From Streptomyces gardneri (GTDB taxonomy: Bacteria > Actinomycetota > Actinomycetes > Streptomycetales > Streptomycetaceae): DNA of 64,000 nucleotides. Below, in pieces: positions 47,541-58,737 of the stretch (its first letter is position 1; the number at the start of each line of letters is the position of its first letter). Made by a program: the position numbers and the translations under genes. The notes under the pieces were generated by a model. That model saw nothing but the letters and a program-made list of their open reading frames with translations. It was not told the origin of the DNA and did no database searches. The DNA lies in NCBI RefSeq assembly GCF_006539185.1, contig NZ_BJMN01000005.1, positions 418,726 to 482,725 on the forward strand. The letters run 5' to 3'.

Positions 47541-49927
47541 CCACCGACTGGAAGTGGAGGTACGACCGGTACGACCCGGAACGCGAGCCGCTGGTCGAAG
47601 CGCTCTGCACCCTGGGCAACGGCCGGTTCGCCTCTCGGGGCTCCGCTCCCGAGTGCACCGCCGGGGGTGCGCATTACCCGGGCACCTATCTGGCCGGCTG
47701 CTACGACCGGCTCACCTCGACCGTCGCAGGGCAGCAGGTCGAGAACGAGGATCTCGTCAACCTTCCGAACTGGACGCTTCTGCGCTACCGCTGCCTCCCG
47801 GACGACGGTCCGCCGGGCGACTGGCTCACCCCCGACGCCGGGGAACTGCGCCACTACGACGTGCACCTCGACCTGCGTGCGGGGGTTCTCACACGACGTC
47901 TGTTCTTCGAGGACGCCCGCGGGCGGGGCCTGCGCGTCAGCCACATCCGCATCGTCCACATGGGAGAACCTCGACTGGCGGCCCAGTGCACCCTGTTCCG
48001 CGCCTACGGTTGGAGCGGTTCCATCGAAGTGCAGTCCATTCTCGACGGAGCCGTCACCAACGCCGGAGTCGAGCGCTACCGGCACCTCGACGGGCGCCAT
48101 CTCAGCGACCACCGGACCGGATTCAAGCCCGACGGCGTCGCCTGGCTCACCTGCCGTACCGTCGACCCAGGCATCCGGATCGCCATGGCCGTGCGCACAG
48201 CCACCCGCCCCGCGCGACCCGCGCGGGAGGCAGCCACCTCGGCCGGCACCGAGCAGACGTACCACCTGCCAGTCGTTCCCCGCCGCTCGGCGATGGTCGT
48301 GAAGACCCTGGCGCTGCACACAACGATGGACTGGCCCGCCGCCGACCCGCTCACGGCAGCCACTGACCTGATCGCTCGTACTCCGGCCTTCCCCCGGCTG
48401 CTCTCGGTTCACAAGGCGGCGTGGCAGCGCGTCTGGGAACAGGGGGAGCTGGATGCGCCCGGGGAAGCCGGCCGCATCCTGCGCCTGCACGTGTTCCACC
48501 TGCTGCAGACGCTCTCCCCGCACACGGCGGACCTCGACGTGGGCGTGCCCGCTCGCGGACTGCACGGCGAGGCGTACCGGGGACACGTCTTCTGGGACGA
48601 GCTCTTCGTCCTGCCCTACCTCGACCTCCACTTCCCCGAGGTGGCCCGGGCGCTGCTCATGTACCGGCACCGCCGACTGCCGGCCGCCCGTGCGGCCGCC
48701 CGCCACACCGGTCGTCAAGGGGCCATGTATCCCTGGCAGAGTGCGAGTTCCGGCCGCGAGGAGACCCAGGAACTGCACCTCAACCCGCGCTCAGGACGCT
48801 GGCTGGCCGACCACTCCCGACTCCAGCGCCACGTGGGGTCCGCTGTCGCGTTCAACGTCTGGAAGTATGCGCAGGCCACCGGCGACAGAGGATTCCTCCA
48901 CTCGGCCGGTGCGGAGATCCTGCTTGAGGTCGCCCGCTACTGGGCCGGGGCTGCCACCTTCGACCCCGCGCTCGGCCGCTACCGCATCCGGGGGGTCGTG
49001 GGACCGGACGAATACCACGACGCCTATCCCGATGCAGCGACCCCGGGGATCGACGACAACGCCTACACCAATGCGACCGCCGCCTGGGTGCTCGCCCGCG
49101 GCCTCGACCTGCTCGGCGAACTGCCCGAGGCCCGCCACTCGGAACTCGCGGAGCAACTGTCGCTGGACGACAGCGAACTCGCTCGCTGGGAGGACATCTC
49201 CCGCCGCCTGCACGTGCCGTTCCACCAGGGCGTGGTGAGCCAGTTCGAGGGGTACGGCGAGCTGGCAGAACTCGACTGGGAGGCGTACCGGGCGCGGTAC
49301 GGCGACATCCGCAGGCTCGACCGGATCCTGGAGGCCGAGGGCGACACCGTCAATCGCTACCAGGCGTCGAAGCAGGCCGACACCCTCATGCTCGGCTACC
49401 TCTTCCGGCCCGAGGAGCTGTACGGCGTGTTCGCCCGGCTCGGCTACGCGCTGGACGACGAGATGTGGCGTGCGACCGTCTCGTACTACCTGCGGCGCAC
49501 CAGCCACGGATCGACGCTGAGCAGCCTCGTCCACGGGTGGGTGCTGGCCCGGCAGAAGGGCGCCGACGCCTGGCGCTACTGCGAGGAGGCCCTGCTTGCC
49601 GACGTGGCTGACGTGCAGGGCGGAACGACCGGCGAGGGAATCCATCTCGGCGCGATGGCCGGCACGATCGACCTCGTCGAACGCGGGCTCACCGGCCTGG
49701 AAACGGGACCGGAAGGGCTCCGAGTCGCTCCGGTGCCACTGGCGGAGATTCCGCGGTTCACCTTCACCCTGTGCTGCGGCCCTCATCGAGGGGTGCGCCT
49801 GCGGATGCTTCCCGGGCGGCTGGCAGTTCGGGTTCCCGCCTCGCCCGAGGGCCCGCTCGCAGTCGTGCTCCCTGGCGGACGGCGGGTGACCGTCGCACCC
49901 GGACAGGAGCGCTGGTTCCGTCTGTGA
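47537..49927 (+). CDS. Glycoside hydrolase family 65 disaccharide phosphorylase
   Basis: 796 residues, the full GH65 length: N-terminal beta-sandwich (about 1-270, EALCTLGNGRFASRGSAPE), (alpha/alpha)6 catalytic barrel with general acid Glu492 in GVVGPDEYHDA, substrate loop YRGHVFWDELFVLP, phosphate loop RTSHGSTLSSLVHGW and QGGTTGEGIHLGAMAGTID, then a C-terminal beta domain. GH65 members act on trehalose, maltose, kojibiose or related sugars; which one is not clear. The ATG overlaps the HAD stop. Confidence 0.92.
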   Translation: MTTDWKWRYDRYDPEREPLVEALCTLGNGRFASRGSAPECTAGGAHYPGTYLAGCYDRLTSTVAGQQVENEDLVNLPNWTLLRYRCLPDDGPPGDWLTPDAGELRHYDVHLDLRAGVLTRRLFFEDARGRGLRVSHIRIVHMGEPRLAAQCTLFRAYGWSGSIEVQSILDGAVTNAGVERYRHLDGRHLSDHRTGFKPDGVAWLTCRTVDPGIRIAMAVRTATRPARPAREAATSAGTEQTYHLPVVPRRSAMVVKTLALHTTMDWPAADPLTAATDLIARTPAFPRLLSVHKAAWQRVWEQGELDAPGEAGRILRLHVFHLLQTLSPHTADLDVGVPARGLHGEAYRGHVFWDELFVLPYLDLHFPEVARALLMYRHRRLPAARAAARHTGRQGAMYPWQSASSGREETQELHLNPRSGRWLADHSRLQRHVGSAVAFNVWKYAQATGDRGFLHSAGAEILLEVARYWAGAATFDPALGRYRIRGVVGPDEYHDAYPDAATPGIDDNAYTNATAAWVLARGLDLLGELPEARHSELAEQLSLDDSELARWEDISRRLHVPFHQGVVSQFEGYGELAELDWEAYRARYGDIRRLDRILEAEGDTVNRYQASKQADTLMLGYLFRPEELYGVFARLGYALDDEMWRATVSYYLRRTSHGSTLSSLVHGWVLARQKGADAWRYCEEALLADVADVQGGTTGEGIHLGAMAGTIDLVERGLTGLETGPEGLRVAPVPLAEIPRFTFTLCCGPHRGVRLRMLPGRLAVRVPASPEGPLAVVLPGGRRVTVAPGQERWFRL

Positions 49928-49935
49928 GGGGCGGT

Positions 49936-50925
49936 TCAGTCGAAGGCGAGCACTTCGGAGACGGGCCGACGCGGCGTAGCCCGCCCCTGAGGGCCGTAGC
50001 CCAGGCGGAGCACCATGTGGACGAAGGCCGCCGTCGAGCTGGGATCGCGTATGGCGGAGCGGAGTTCGGACCACTCCAGGGGTTGTGACATGAGGGAGGT
50101 GGCGAGACCGTCGAGGGTGGCCCGGAGCAGGATCCGGTGCAGCGCCTGGCCGGCCATCAGCCACTGCTGCGGATTGTCGTCGACCGTGCCGAGGAGGGCG
50201 ATCTGAGGCCGCTTCTCGAAGCGTGCCGAAGCGCGGTCCGGGACTTGCCGGGGTGAGTCGAAGTCCCGGACCGGAGAGGTGACGTCGTACTGCCGCGGGC
50301 CGAAGGCGTACGAAGGGATGCCTTCGGTCTCGGAGCCCTCGTCGGGCGCACCCGTGCGTGTCCAGGCGGCGATCTCCGCTCGAACCGCCGCGTCTGCGGC
50401 CTCGAACCTTTCGGAGTCGTGGACGATCTCGAGGACGGCGTCGGTGTGCCAGTCGCCCGGCACGACCAGCTGGCAGCCCTCCAGGAGGGCCGCGGCCCTC
50501 AGACCGTCGACCACCTCGGAGGGGATCTGCTCCTCGGTGAAGGGGAATCGGCTGGTGTGGCGCCGCGACAGGGCGGCGTGGAGCGCGACGAGACCGCGGT
50601 CGACGTCGTCCGCACCATGGAGTTCCACGTCGGCGAAGTGCCAGCGGTCCTCGGGGCGGGGCAGCAGCCGGACCGCGGCGTGCCGGCCCCTGTGCGCGGC
50701 GGCGACCCGCAGACCGAACAGGGCGGCGCCGCAGCCGAGGTGGAGGGCACGGTGGTCCGGGTCCTCCACCGGCATGCCGCGCAACGGATCGCCGTGCAGC
50801 TCGATGACGCCGGTACCCGTCTTGCAGACGAACTTCCACGGCTGTGCGTTGTGCATCGAGGGAGCCGTGACGGCGTCTTCGATCAGCGACGTCACGAGTG
50901 ATCGGGTCAGAGCGGTGGTAGACAC
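49936..50925 (-). CDS. Acg-like nitroreductase
   Basis: 329 residues, twice the size of simple nitroreductases, as in the Acg (Rv2032) family. N-terminal LIEDAVTAPSMHNAQPWKF is the flavin-site opening; a second block has AALLGTVDDNPQQWLMAGQA and LSSLATSLMSQPLEW-like sequence (GLATSLMSQPLEWSE). GTG 50925 opens MSTTALTRSLVTSL with AGGA about 8 nt upstream. It lies 22 nt after a CBS-BON gene on the same strand. Acg lacks demonstrated reductase activity in mycobacteria and may store or hide FMN. Confidence 0.88.
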   Translation of the reverse strand: MSTTALTRSLVTSLIEDAVTAPSMHNAQPWKFVCKTGTGVIELHGDPLRGMPVEDPDHRALHLGCGAALFGLRVAAAHRGRHAAVRLLPRPEDRWHFADVELHGADDVDRGLVALHAALSRRHTSRFPFTEEQIPSEVVDGLRAAALLEGCQLVVPGDWHTDAVLEIVHDSERFEAADAAVRAEIAAWTRTGAPDEGSETEGIPSYAFGPRQYDVTSPVRDFDSPRQVPDRASARFEKRPQIALLGTVDDNPQQWLMAGQALHRILLRATLDGLATSLMSQPLEWSELRSAIRDPSSTAAFVHMVLRLGYGPQGRATPRRPVSEVLAFD

Positions 50926-50947
50926 GGTTCGTCCTGTCTGCGCTGAG

Positions 50948-51571
50948 TCACAAAGAGATGTCGTGCGGAGTCCGGGTGGAGGACGTGAGACGCGTGTCGT
51001 CCTCGTGGAAGGACAGTCGGTCCACGACGGCGACGACGCCGTCGACGCTCTCCGCAAGTCCTACGAGCATCAAGGCCTGACTCCGCCGCCGGATGCGGCC
51101 CCCCAGCGTCACCACGCCGTCCAGGACGTGCACGTCCACCACGTCCGCGGGAAGATCCATGGCATCGGTGAGGACATCCTCACGGATGCGGCGCCGTATC
51201 TCGGAGTCCGGGCGGAGGTAGACACAGAGAAGGTCGCGGCGGGTCACGATGCCGACCAGTCGTTCCTCCTCGTCGACCACGGGCAGGCGCTCGACTCCGC
51301 GGCGCACCATCAGCCGGGCCGCGTCCGCCACCGTCTCCTCGGCGTGGATCGTGACGGCCGGAGTGTTCATGAGCTCCCGCGCGGTCAGTTCGTGGCGGGC
51401 CAGGAGATCGCTCTCGGAGACGACTCCGACGACATGGTCGTCCTCGTCCACGACGGGGACCCCGCTGATGTCGTGTTCGGCGAGCATCTTCGCCACCTCC
51501 CTGAACGACGCCGCAGGGATGGCGGAGACCACCTCGTCGGTCATGAGGCCCCCGACCTTCATGTGCTTCAT
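50948..51571 (-). CDS. CBS-CBS-BON protein
   Basis: 207 residues: CBS1 (MTDEVVSAIPAASFREVAKM), CBS2 (VERLPVVDEEERLVGIVTRR), BON (VVDVHVLDGVVTLGGRIRRR). ATG 51571 follows AGGAGG at 8 nt. Two palindromic boxes lie 80 and 101 bp upstream, so CBS-BON and the nitroreductase are likely one regulated unit. Confidence 0.9.
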   Translation of the reverse strand: MKHMKVGGLMTDEVVSAIPAASFREVAKMLAEHDISGVPVVDEDDHVVGVVSESDLLARHELTARELMNTPAVTIHAEETVADAARLMVRRGVERLPVVDEEERLVGIVTRRDLLCVYLRPDSEIRRRIREDVLTDAMDLPADVVDVHVLDGVVTLGGRIRRRSQALMLVGLAESVDGVVAVVDRLSFHEDDTRLTSSTRTPHDISL

Positions 51572-51650
51572 CGCCGCGCCTCCTGTTCGAGGGTTCGGCC
51601 GGTGTGCTGTCCCGTGACACCACCCTCCGCCGCACGCTTGGGGGCGGCGA

Positions 51651-51664
51651 GGGCCGAATGGTCC
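51651..51664. promoter_or_regulatory. OsdR/DosR-type box, CBS-BON/nitroreductase side
   Basis: GGGCC-GAAT-GGTCC, 80 bp upstream of the CBS-BON start. Confidence 0.58.
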
Positions 51665-51671
51665 ACCCTCG

Positions 51672-51685
51672 GGTCCGAACGGACT
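51672..51685. promoter_or_regulatory. OsdR/DosR-type box, CBS-BON/nitroreductase side, second
   Basis: GGTCC-GAAC-GGACT, with the inner palindrome GTCC-GAAC-GGAC; 21 bp from the previous box. Confidence 0.48.
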
Positions 51686-51720
51686 CGTCGCTGCCGGCCC
51701 GCGCTCAGCCCAGCCCGGGT

Positions 51721-51734
51721 AGGACCTTTGGTCC
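51721..51734. promoter_or_regulatory. OsdR/DosR-type box, USP-ATPase-osdK side, first
   Basis: AGGAC-CTTT-GGTCC, the most A/T-rich centre of the set and the closest in look to the mycobacterial DosR box; 85 bp before the USP start. Confidence 0.55.
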
Positions 51735-51741
51735 CGTCGTT

Positions 51742-51755
51742 GGCCCCAGCGGCCC
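51742..51755. promoter_or_regulatory. OsdR/DosR-type box, USP-ATPase-osdK side, second
   Basis: GGCCC-CAGC-GGCCC, 64 bp before the USP start and 21 bp from the first box. Confidence 0.45.
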
Positions 51756-51818
51756 TGCGGCCGCTCGGGACCGGCTGCCAGGGTGGAAGGAGTCCCCCGG
51801 ACCGCGTGAGGAGGAGCC

Positions 51819-52721
51819 ATGGACGGAACCCCAGCCCGCCCCGGCCCCAGCAGGGTCGTCGTCGGCGTCGACGGATCACCGCCCGCACGCACGGCGGTGA
51901 CGTGGGCGGCAGCGGAGGCGGCCCTGCGGGGCAGCACTCTCTTCCTCGTCCATGGAGCCGACACGGACACACAGGCACCGTTCCTGTCCCGTGCGGAGAT
52001 CGTCAGGAGCCGGCAGGAGGGAAGGGAACTGCTCGACCGGACCGCCGAGGCGATCACGGCGCGTCACCCCGAGCTGACGGTCGTCACGGAACTCACCGAT
52101 GGCAGGGCCGCCGACGGGCTGCGCGGCGCCGCCGCCCTGACCGGCACGATCGTCGTCGGGCACCGAGGCCTCGGCGGGTTCCCCTCGTTGTTGCTCGGAT
52201 CCGTCGGCCTTCAGGTCGCGGCCGGCGCCACCACGCCCGTGGTCGTGGTCCGCGGTACCGCGGAGCCTGTCGAGGCCGGCGTGGTTCTCGCGGCGGTGCG
52301 GGACGAGGCTGACGTGGGATGTGCCCGCGCGGGGGCACGCGAAGCCCTGCTGCGCAAGGTACCCCTGCGGCTCCTGCACATCCGGAGTGCCGGGCTGTCC
52401 GCCCGCTCACGAGCTGCGCTGCCCCACGGTGACGACGAGATCGCCCGCGATCACGTACGCGTACTGTCCTCGCTCTCGGAACGGGTCCGTGAGGAGTTCC
52501 CGGGACTCACTGTGCACGCCGACGGCCAGAAGGGCCGCAGTGTGCCCGGGGCCCTTGTGGACGCGTCGCACCACGCAGACCTTCTGGTCGTCGGTGGCCG
52601 GCGTTCGCCCGGATACCTCGGACCCACCCTCGGCCGGACCACGCTCAGCCTGCTGCAGCACGCCCACTGCCCTGTGGAGCTCATCCCCCGGCAAGGGCCC
52701 GGACACGGGAGCACGTCATGA
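51819..52721 (+). CDS. Tandem universal stress protein, first of second coupled pair
   Basis: 300 residues. Domain 1 intact (RVVVGVDGSPPARTAVTWAA; VVGHRGLGGFPSLLLGSVG), domain 2 altered (VVGGRRSPGYLGPTLGRTTL). It is clearly paralogous to the USP at 30243 along its length (GADTDTQ, QEGRELLD, TIVVGHRGLGG). ATG 51819 follows GAGGAG. The stop overlaps the next USP gene. Confidence 0.93.
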   Translation: MDGTPARPGPSRVVVGVDGSPPARTAVTWAAAEAALRGSTLFLVHGADTDTQAPFLSRAEIVRSRQEGRELLDRTAEAITARHPELTVVTELTDGRAADGLRGAAALTGTIVVGHRGLGGFPSLLLGSVGLQVAAGATTPVVVVRGTAEPVEAGVVLAAVRDEADVGCARAGAREALLRKVPLRLLHIRSAGLSARSRAALPHGDDEIARDHVRVLSSLSERVREEFPGLTVHADGQKGRSVPGALVDASHHADLLVVGGRRSPGYLGPTLGRTTLSLLQHAHCPVELIPRQGPGHGSTS

Positions 52722-53578
52722 CCAGCACCACGGATCGCTGTGACATCGTCGTCGGCATCGACCCGGTCAAGAACTGGCACCTGGCCCTTGCCTGGGCCGC
52801 GGACGAGGCTCACCGGCGAGGCGTGGGACTGCGCCTGACAGTCGCGGTACCACCGCAGCACGACACCCAGCACGTCGACGACACCCCTCGTCACCTGGCA
52901 CAGCGGCAGGTCGGCTCGGAAGCTCTGCGTACGGCACTCGCCTGGGCGCACGCCCGGCAGCCGGACATCAAGGTCACCTCCTCTCTTCTCGACGGGTTCC
53001 CGGCGGCAGCCCTGGCCGCTCTGTCGAACGAGGCCGACATCATCGTGCTGGGCTCCCGGCACCTCAGTCGTACCGAGGAGTTCCTGAGCGCCGGCTCCCT
53101 GGTCCTACCGGTCACCGCGCAGGCGCACTGCCCGGTGGTCGTCGTGGGCGACGCGGAACACATCACCCAGGAGACGCCCCATCTCGTCGTCGGCGTCGAC
53201 GGCAGCGAATCCTCACGCGCCGCGCTGGCCTGGGCCTTCGAGGAAGCGGACCTCCGGCGCTGCGCACTGCGTGCCATCGCCGTCTGGCAGCCACCCGTCT
53301 TCACCCTGCACAGCGGTGACACGCTGTTCCACGCCGAACGCCGCCTGCTCTCGGAGACCACCGCCGGCTGGGCGGATAAGTGCCCCGACGTCCGGCTCAC
53401 CCACGAGGTGCTCATCGGCTCCCCCGTCGAGACGCTCGCTGGCGCCGCCGAACACGCCCTGGCCGTCGTCGTCGGCCGTAGGGGCCGGGGCGGGTACACC
53501 GGGATGCGTGTCGGCTCCGTGGTCCACGGGCTGCTCCACCGTGCCCACTGCCCGGTGATCACCGTCCCCGCGAGGTGA
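52718..53578 (+). CDS. Tandem universal stress protein, second of second coupled pair
   Basis: 286 residues. Domain 1 degenerate at the ATP motif (VLGSRHLSRTEEFLSAGSLV), domain 2 intact (LVVGVDGSESSRAALAWAFE; VVGRRGRGGYTGMRVGSVV). It is the paralogue of the USP at 31145, without the proline-rich tail. It overlaps the previous gene by 4 nt and ends 7 nt before the ATPase gene. Confidence 0.93.
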   Translation: MTSTTDRCDIVVGIDPVKNWHLALAWAADEAHRRGVGLRLTVAVPPQHDTQHVDDTPRHLAQRQVGSEALRTALAWAHARQPDIKVTSSLLDGFPAAALAALSNEADIIVLGSRHLSRTEEFLSAGSLVLPVTAQAHCPVVVVGDAEHITQETPHLVVGVDGSESSRAALAWAFEEADLRRCALRAIAVWQPPVFTLHSGDTLFHAERRLLSETTAGWADKCPDVRLTHEVLIGSPVETLAGAAEHALAVVVGRRGRGGYTGMRVGSVVHGLLHRAHCPVITVPAR

Positions 53579-53585
53579 TCGGGCC

Positions 53586-56207
53586 ATGACCGCGTCGGCA
53601 GCGGGCCAGGCACTCACGTCCGTGCGGGTCACGACCGGACTCACCGAGGCCGAGGCCGCCCGCCGGCTGGCCGACACCGGCCCCAACGAGGTCACCGCGA
53701 GAAGGCCCGTACGGCTCCACAGCAGGGTCCTGGCCCAGCTGACCGACCCGCTGATCATGGTGCTCCTCGGGGCAGTCGTGCTGACCCTTGCGATCGGCGA
53801 CTATCCGGACGCCGTCGTCATCGGGTTGGTCGTCCTCGTGAATACGACCGTCGGGGTGGCGCAGGAGATCCGGGCCGACAACGCCGTCGCCGCTCTCTCG
53901 GCCCTCACCGCCCCGCACGCGCGCGTGCGGCGCGACGGCGCCGTGCGCGACCTCCCGGCGGCGGCGATCGTCCCGGGTGACGTCCTCGTGGTCGGTGAGG
54001 GCGACATCGTCGCCGCCGACGCCGAGCTCGCCGAGGCGTCCGCCGTGCTGGTGGACGAGTCCATGCTCACAGGGGAGTCCGTGCCCGTCGACAAGGACGC
54101 CGGTGCGACCCTGAGCGCGGGCACGGTCGTCGTCCGGGGCCGGGGTGTGGCCGTGGTGACGGCGACCGGGGCATCCAGCGCGCTCGGCCGCATCGCGGCT
54201 CTTCTCGACGAACGTCGCGAGCCGACCCCGCTGCAGCGCCGCCTCGCCGCCCTCGGACGCATCCTCGCGGCCGTGACGCTCGCCCTGTGCGTCCTGGTCT
54301 TCGCCCTCGGCCTGGTGCGGGGGCTTCCGCTCGGCACGATGGCGGTCACCGCCATCAGCCTGGCCGTGGCGGCGGTCCCTGAATCCCTTCCCGCCGTTGT
54401 CACCCTGGCCCTCGCACTCGGAGCCAGACGCATGGCCGCCCGGCATGCCCTGGTGCGGCGGCTGCCGGCGGTGGAGACGCTCGGATCGGTGTCCGTCCTC
54501 GCCACCGACAAGACCGGCACCCTGACGGAGGGCCGCATGGTCGTCCAGCACCTCTGGACACCGCGCGTGACCGCCGAGCTCTCGGGGGTGGGGTACGAAC
54601 CCGAGGGCGAGGCCCTTGTCGCCGGGAGACCGGCGGACGCAGACGAGCTCGAACCGCTGACGGAGCTGCTGACCGTGACCGCCCTGTGCAACGACGCCAC
54701 GCTGCGCCCGGCGGACGCCCGGGAGCCCGACGACCGCTGGACGGCTCTGGGCGACCCCATGGAAGCCGCCCTGCTGGCGGCCGCGGCCAAGTGCCGATGC
54801 CCGGGTCCGGCGGAACTGTCGGCGACCCGCCCCCGGATCGGTGAAGCGCCCTTCGACAGCCTCCGCAGACGCATGACCACGCTCCACAAGACCGGCGGAG
54901 ACGGGGTGCTCGTCTGCATGAAGGGCGCACCCGAAGCCGTACTCGACCCGGCCGTCCTGCTCGATCCTCCGGACGCGCTCACGGCGGCCCGCCAGGAGGC
55001 CGCACGCCTGGCCGCCCGCGGGTACCGCGTGCTCGCCGTGGCGTCGGGCGCGCGGAACGACATCCCGAGCCCGGTCACCACGGCGGAGTCGCGGCTCGCG
55101 CTCCTCGGCCTTGTCGCGCTCAGCGACCCGCCCAAGCCGCATGCCGCGGCGACTCTCGCCTCCTGCCGTGCGGCCGGCATCACTCCCGTCCTCATCACCG
55201 GGGACCATCCGGCGACGGCACGGGCGGTGGCGTCCCACATCGGCCTCCTGGGCGACGGCGGCGAGACGGAGGGACGGGTCGTCACCGGCGCCGACGTCGC
55301 CGCAGGACGCGTCGCCGACCTCACCTCGGTGCGGGTCTTCGCCCGTACGGACCCCCAGCAGAAACTGGACATCGTGGAGGCGTGGCGCGCCGAGGGAGCG
55401 GTGACCGCGATGACCGGCGACGGGGTCAACGACGGCCCCGCCCTGCACCGGGCGGACATCGGCGTGGCCATGGGGGCACGGGGCACGGAGGTCGCGCGGC
55501 AGGCCGCCGACCTCGTCCTCACCGACGACGAGCTCTCGACCGTCGTGGCGGCCGTCGAGGAGGGAAGGCGCGTCTACGACAACATCCGCCGCTTCCTCGT
55601 CTACGGGATGGCCGGCGGTGCGGCGGAGATCCTCGTGATGCTCATCGGCCCGCTGCTCGGGCTGCCACTGCCGCTTCGCGCCGGCCAGATCCTGTGGATC
55701 AACCTCCTGACACACGGCCTCACCGGCGTCGCGATGGGCGCCGAACCCGCCTCCCCGGGAGCGATGCACCGCCCTCCGCGCCCACCCGACCAGCACATTC
55801 TCGGCGGTGGCGCCTGGCAGAGGCTGCTCCTTCTCGCGGCCGTCGTCACGGCGGCCTCCCTGGGCGCAGGGCTCGCCGCCCAGGCACTGGACCTTGCCTG
55901 GCAGAGCGTCCTCTTCCTCGCCCTGCTCGCAGCGCAGCTGGGCGTCGCCCTGGGACTGCGTACCCGACTTCTGACCAAGGAGAACCCGTTCCTCCCGCTG
56001 TCCGTCATCGCCTCCGCCCTTCTGGCAGCGGCAGCGCTGTACGTGCCCTTCCTGAACTCCATCCTGGAGACCGAGCCACTCGGCTGGGCGGGCGCCGGGA
56101 TCGCTCTCGCGTGCGCGCCCGCCGGATTCGTGGCGGCTCGCGTCGTAAGGACCGCCTTCCACCCAGGGGGCTCGACAGGAACGGGTGGTTCATCCGGTCT
56201 ACGGTGA
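53586..56207 (+). CDS. P2-type cation-transporting ATPase
   Basis: 873 residues: Cation_ATPase_N (TGLTEAEAARRLADTGPNEV), [12 protein letters not shown]4 with AVAAVPESLPAVVTLALALG, phosphorylated Asp308 in [33 protein letters not shown], and a TM6 motif ILWINLLTHGLTGVAMG. PESLP plus the N-L-T-H stretch resembles Ca-type P2A and related prokaryotic pumps, but the TM6 residues differ from the classic INLLTDG. It lies between a USP gene and osdK on one strand with short gaps. Ion not certain. Confidence 0.91.
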   Translation: MTASAAGQALTSVRVTTGLTEAEAARRLADTGPNEVTARRPVRLHSRVLAQLTDPLIMVLLGAVVLTLAIGDYPDAVVIGLVVLVNTTVGVAQEIRADNAVAALSALTAPHARVRRDGAVRDLPAAAIVPGDVLVVGEGDIVAADAELAEASAVLVDESMLTGESVPVDKDAGATLSAGTVVVRGRGVAVVTATGASSALGRIAALLDERREPTPLQRRLAALGRILAAVTLALCVLVFALGLVRGLPLGTMAVTAISLAVAAVPESLPAVVTLALALGARRMAARHALVRRLPAVETLGSVSVLATDKTGTLTEGRMVVQHLWTPRVTAELSGVGYEPEGEALVAGRPADADELEPLTELLTVTALCNDATLRPADAREPDDRWTALGDPMEAALLAAAAKCRCPGPAELSATRPRIGEAPFDSLRRRMTTLHKTGGDGVLVCMKGAPEAVLDPAVLLDPPDALTAARQEAARLAARGYRVLAVASGARNDIPSPVTTAESRLALLGLVALSDPPKPHAAATLASCRAAGITPVLITGDHPATARAVASHIGLLGDGGETEGRVVTGADVAAGRVADLTSVRVFARTDPQQKLDIVEAWRAEGAVTAMTGDGVNDGPALHRADIGVAMGARGTEVARQAADLVLTDDELSTVVAAVEEGRRVYDNIRRFLVYGMAGGAAEILVMLIGPLLGLPLPLRAGQILWINLLTHGLTGVAMGAEPASPGAMHRPPRPPDQHILGGGAWQRLLLLAAVVTAASLGAGLAAQALDLAWQSVLFLALLAAQLGVALGLRTRLLTKENPFLPLSVIASALLAAAALYVPFLNSILETEPLGWAGAGIALACAPAGFVAARVVRTAFHPGGSTGTGGSSGLR

Positions 56208-57992
<1,785 letters not shown>

Positions 57993-57998
57993 GAGCCT

Positions 57999-58685
57999 CT
58001 ACGTCTCCTCGGTGTCGTGCTCATGGACCTGCGCGGCGATGACGGCCGCCTGCACACGCCGTTCGACACCGAGCTTGCCGAGCAGCCGTGAGATGTGGTT
58101 CTTGACGGTCTTCTCCGACAGATAGAGCCGCTTGGCGATCTGCCGGTTGGTGAGCCCCTCGCCGATGAGGTCAAGTACGGACCGTTCCCTGTCGGACAGC
58201 ACCGCGAGCCGTTCGTCCTCCGGCGGCTTCGCCGCCTCGGGGTCGCGCAGCGAGTGCATCAGCCGCGCGGTGGTGGCCGGGTCGAGCATCGACTGCCCGG
58301 TGGCCACGGTCCGTACTGCCGACACCAGGTCGGACCCCTTGATCTGCTTCAGGACGTACCCGGACGCCCCCGCCATGATCGCGTCGAGAAGAGCGTCCTC
58401 GTCGTCGAACGACGTCAGCATCAGACAGGCCACCTCAGGCATCCGAGACCGCAGCTCCCGGCACACCGAGATGCCGTCCCCGTCGGGCAGGCGCACGTCG
58501 AGGACCGCCACGTCCGGCCGAAGAGCGGGGCCCCTGGCCAGCGCCTGCTCCGCCGTCGCCGCCTCGCCGACCACTTCCATGTCGGGCTCGTCGTCGATCA
58601 GGTCACGAAGGCCCCGGCGGACGACCTCGTGGTCGTCGACGAGGAAGACCCGCGTCGGTGCGGTGGCTGTCGGCAGATCGGACAT
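57999..58685 (-). CDS. osdR: NarL/DevR-family response regulator (OsdR-like)
   Basis: 228 residues. Receiver: [18 protein letters not shown], phosphorylated Asp63 in [13 protein letters not shown], Thr91 in [16 protein letters not shown], Lys113 in [12 protein letters not shown]. LuxR-type HTH at about 175-217 ([39 protein letters not shown]), close to DosR. ATG 58685 opens [18 protein letters not shown]. The stop lies only 6 nt from the osdK stop, tail to tail. It follows the cNBD and CBS-BON genes on the same strand, which have a palindromic box upstream. Confidence 0.94.
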   Translation of the reverse strand: MSDLPTATAPTRVFLVDDHEVVRRGLRDLIDDEPDMEVVGEAATAEQALARGPALRPDVAVLDVRLPDGDGISVCRELRSRMPEVACLMLTSFDDEDALLDAIMAGASGYVLKQIKGSDLVSAVRTVATGQSMLDPATTARLMHSLRDPEAAKPPEDERLAVLSDRERSVLDLIGEGLTNRQIAKRLYLSEKTVKNHISRLLGKLGVERRVQAAVIAAQVHEHDTEET

Positions 58686-58737
58686 GGGCGATCCCTGCGG
58701 TCGGTGGGCTCGTACCCGCCCCCACAAGGATTGTCCG

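Noticed and set aside
53559..56162. An 867-codon minus-strand open frame opposite the P2-type ATPase
   Set aside because: Shadow frame: composition is Arg/Gly/His-rich and the opposite strand holds a full ATPase with all motifs.
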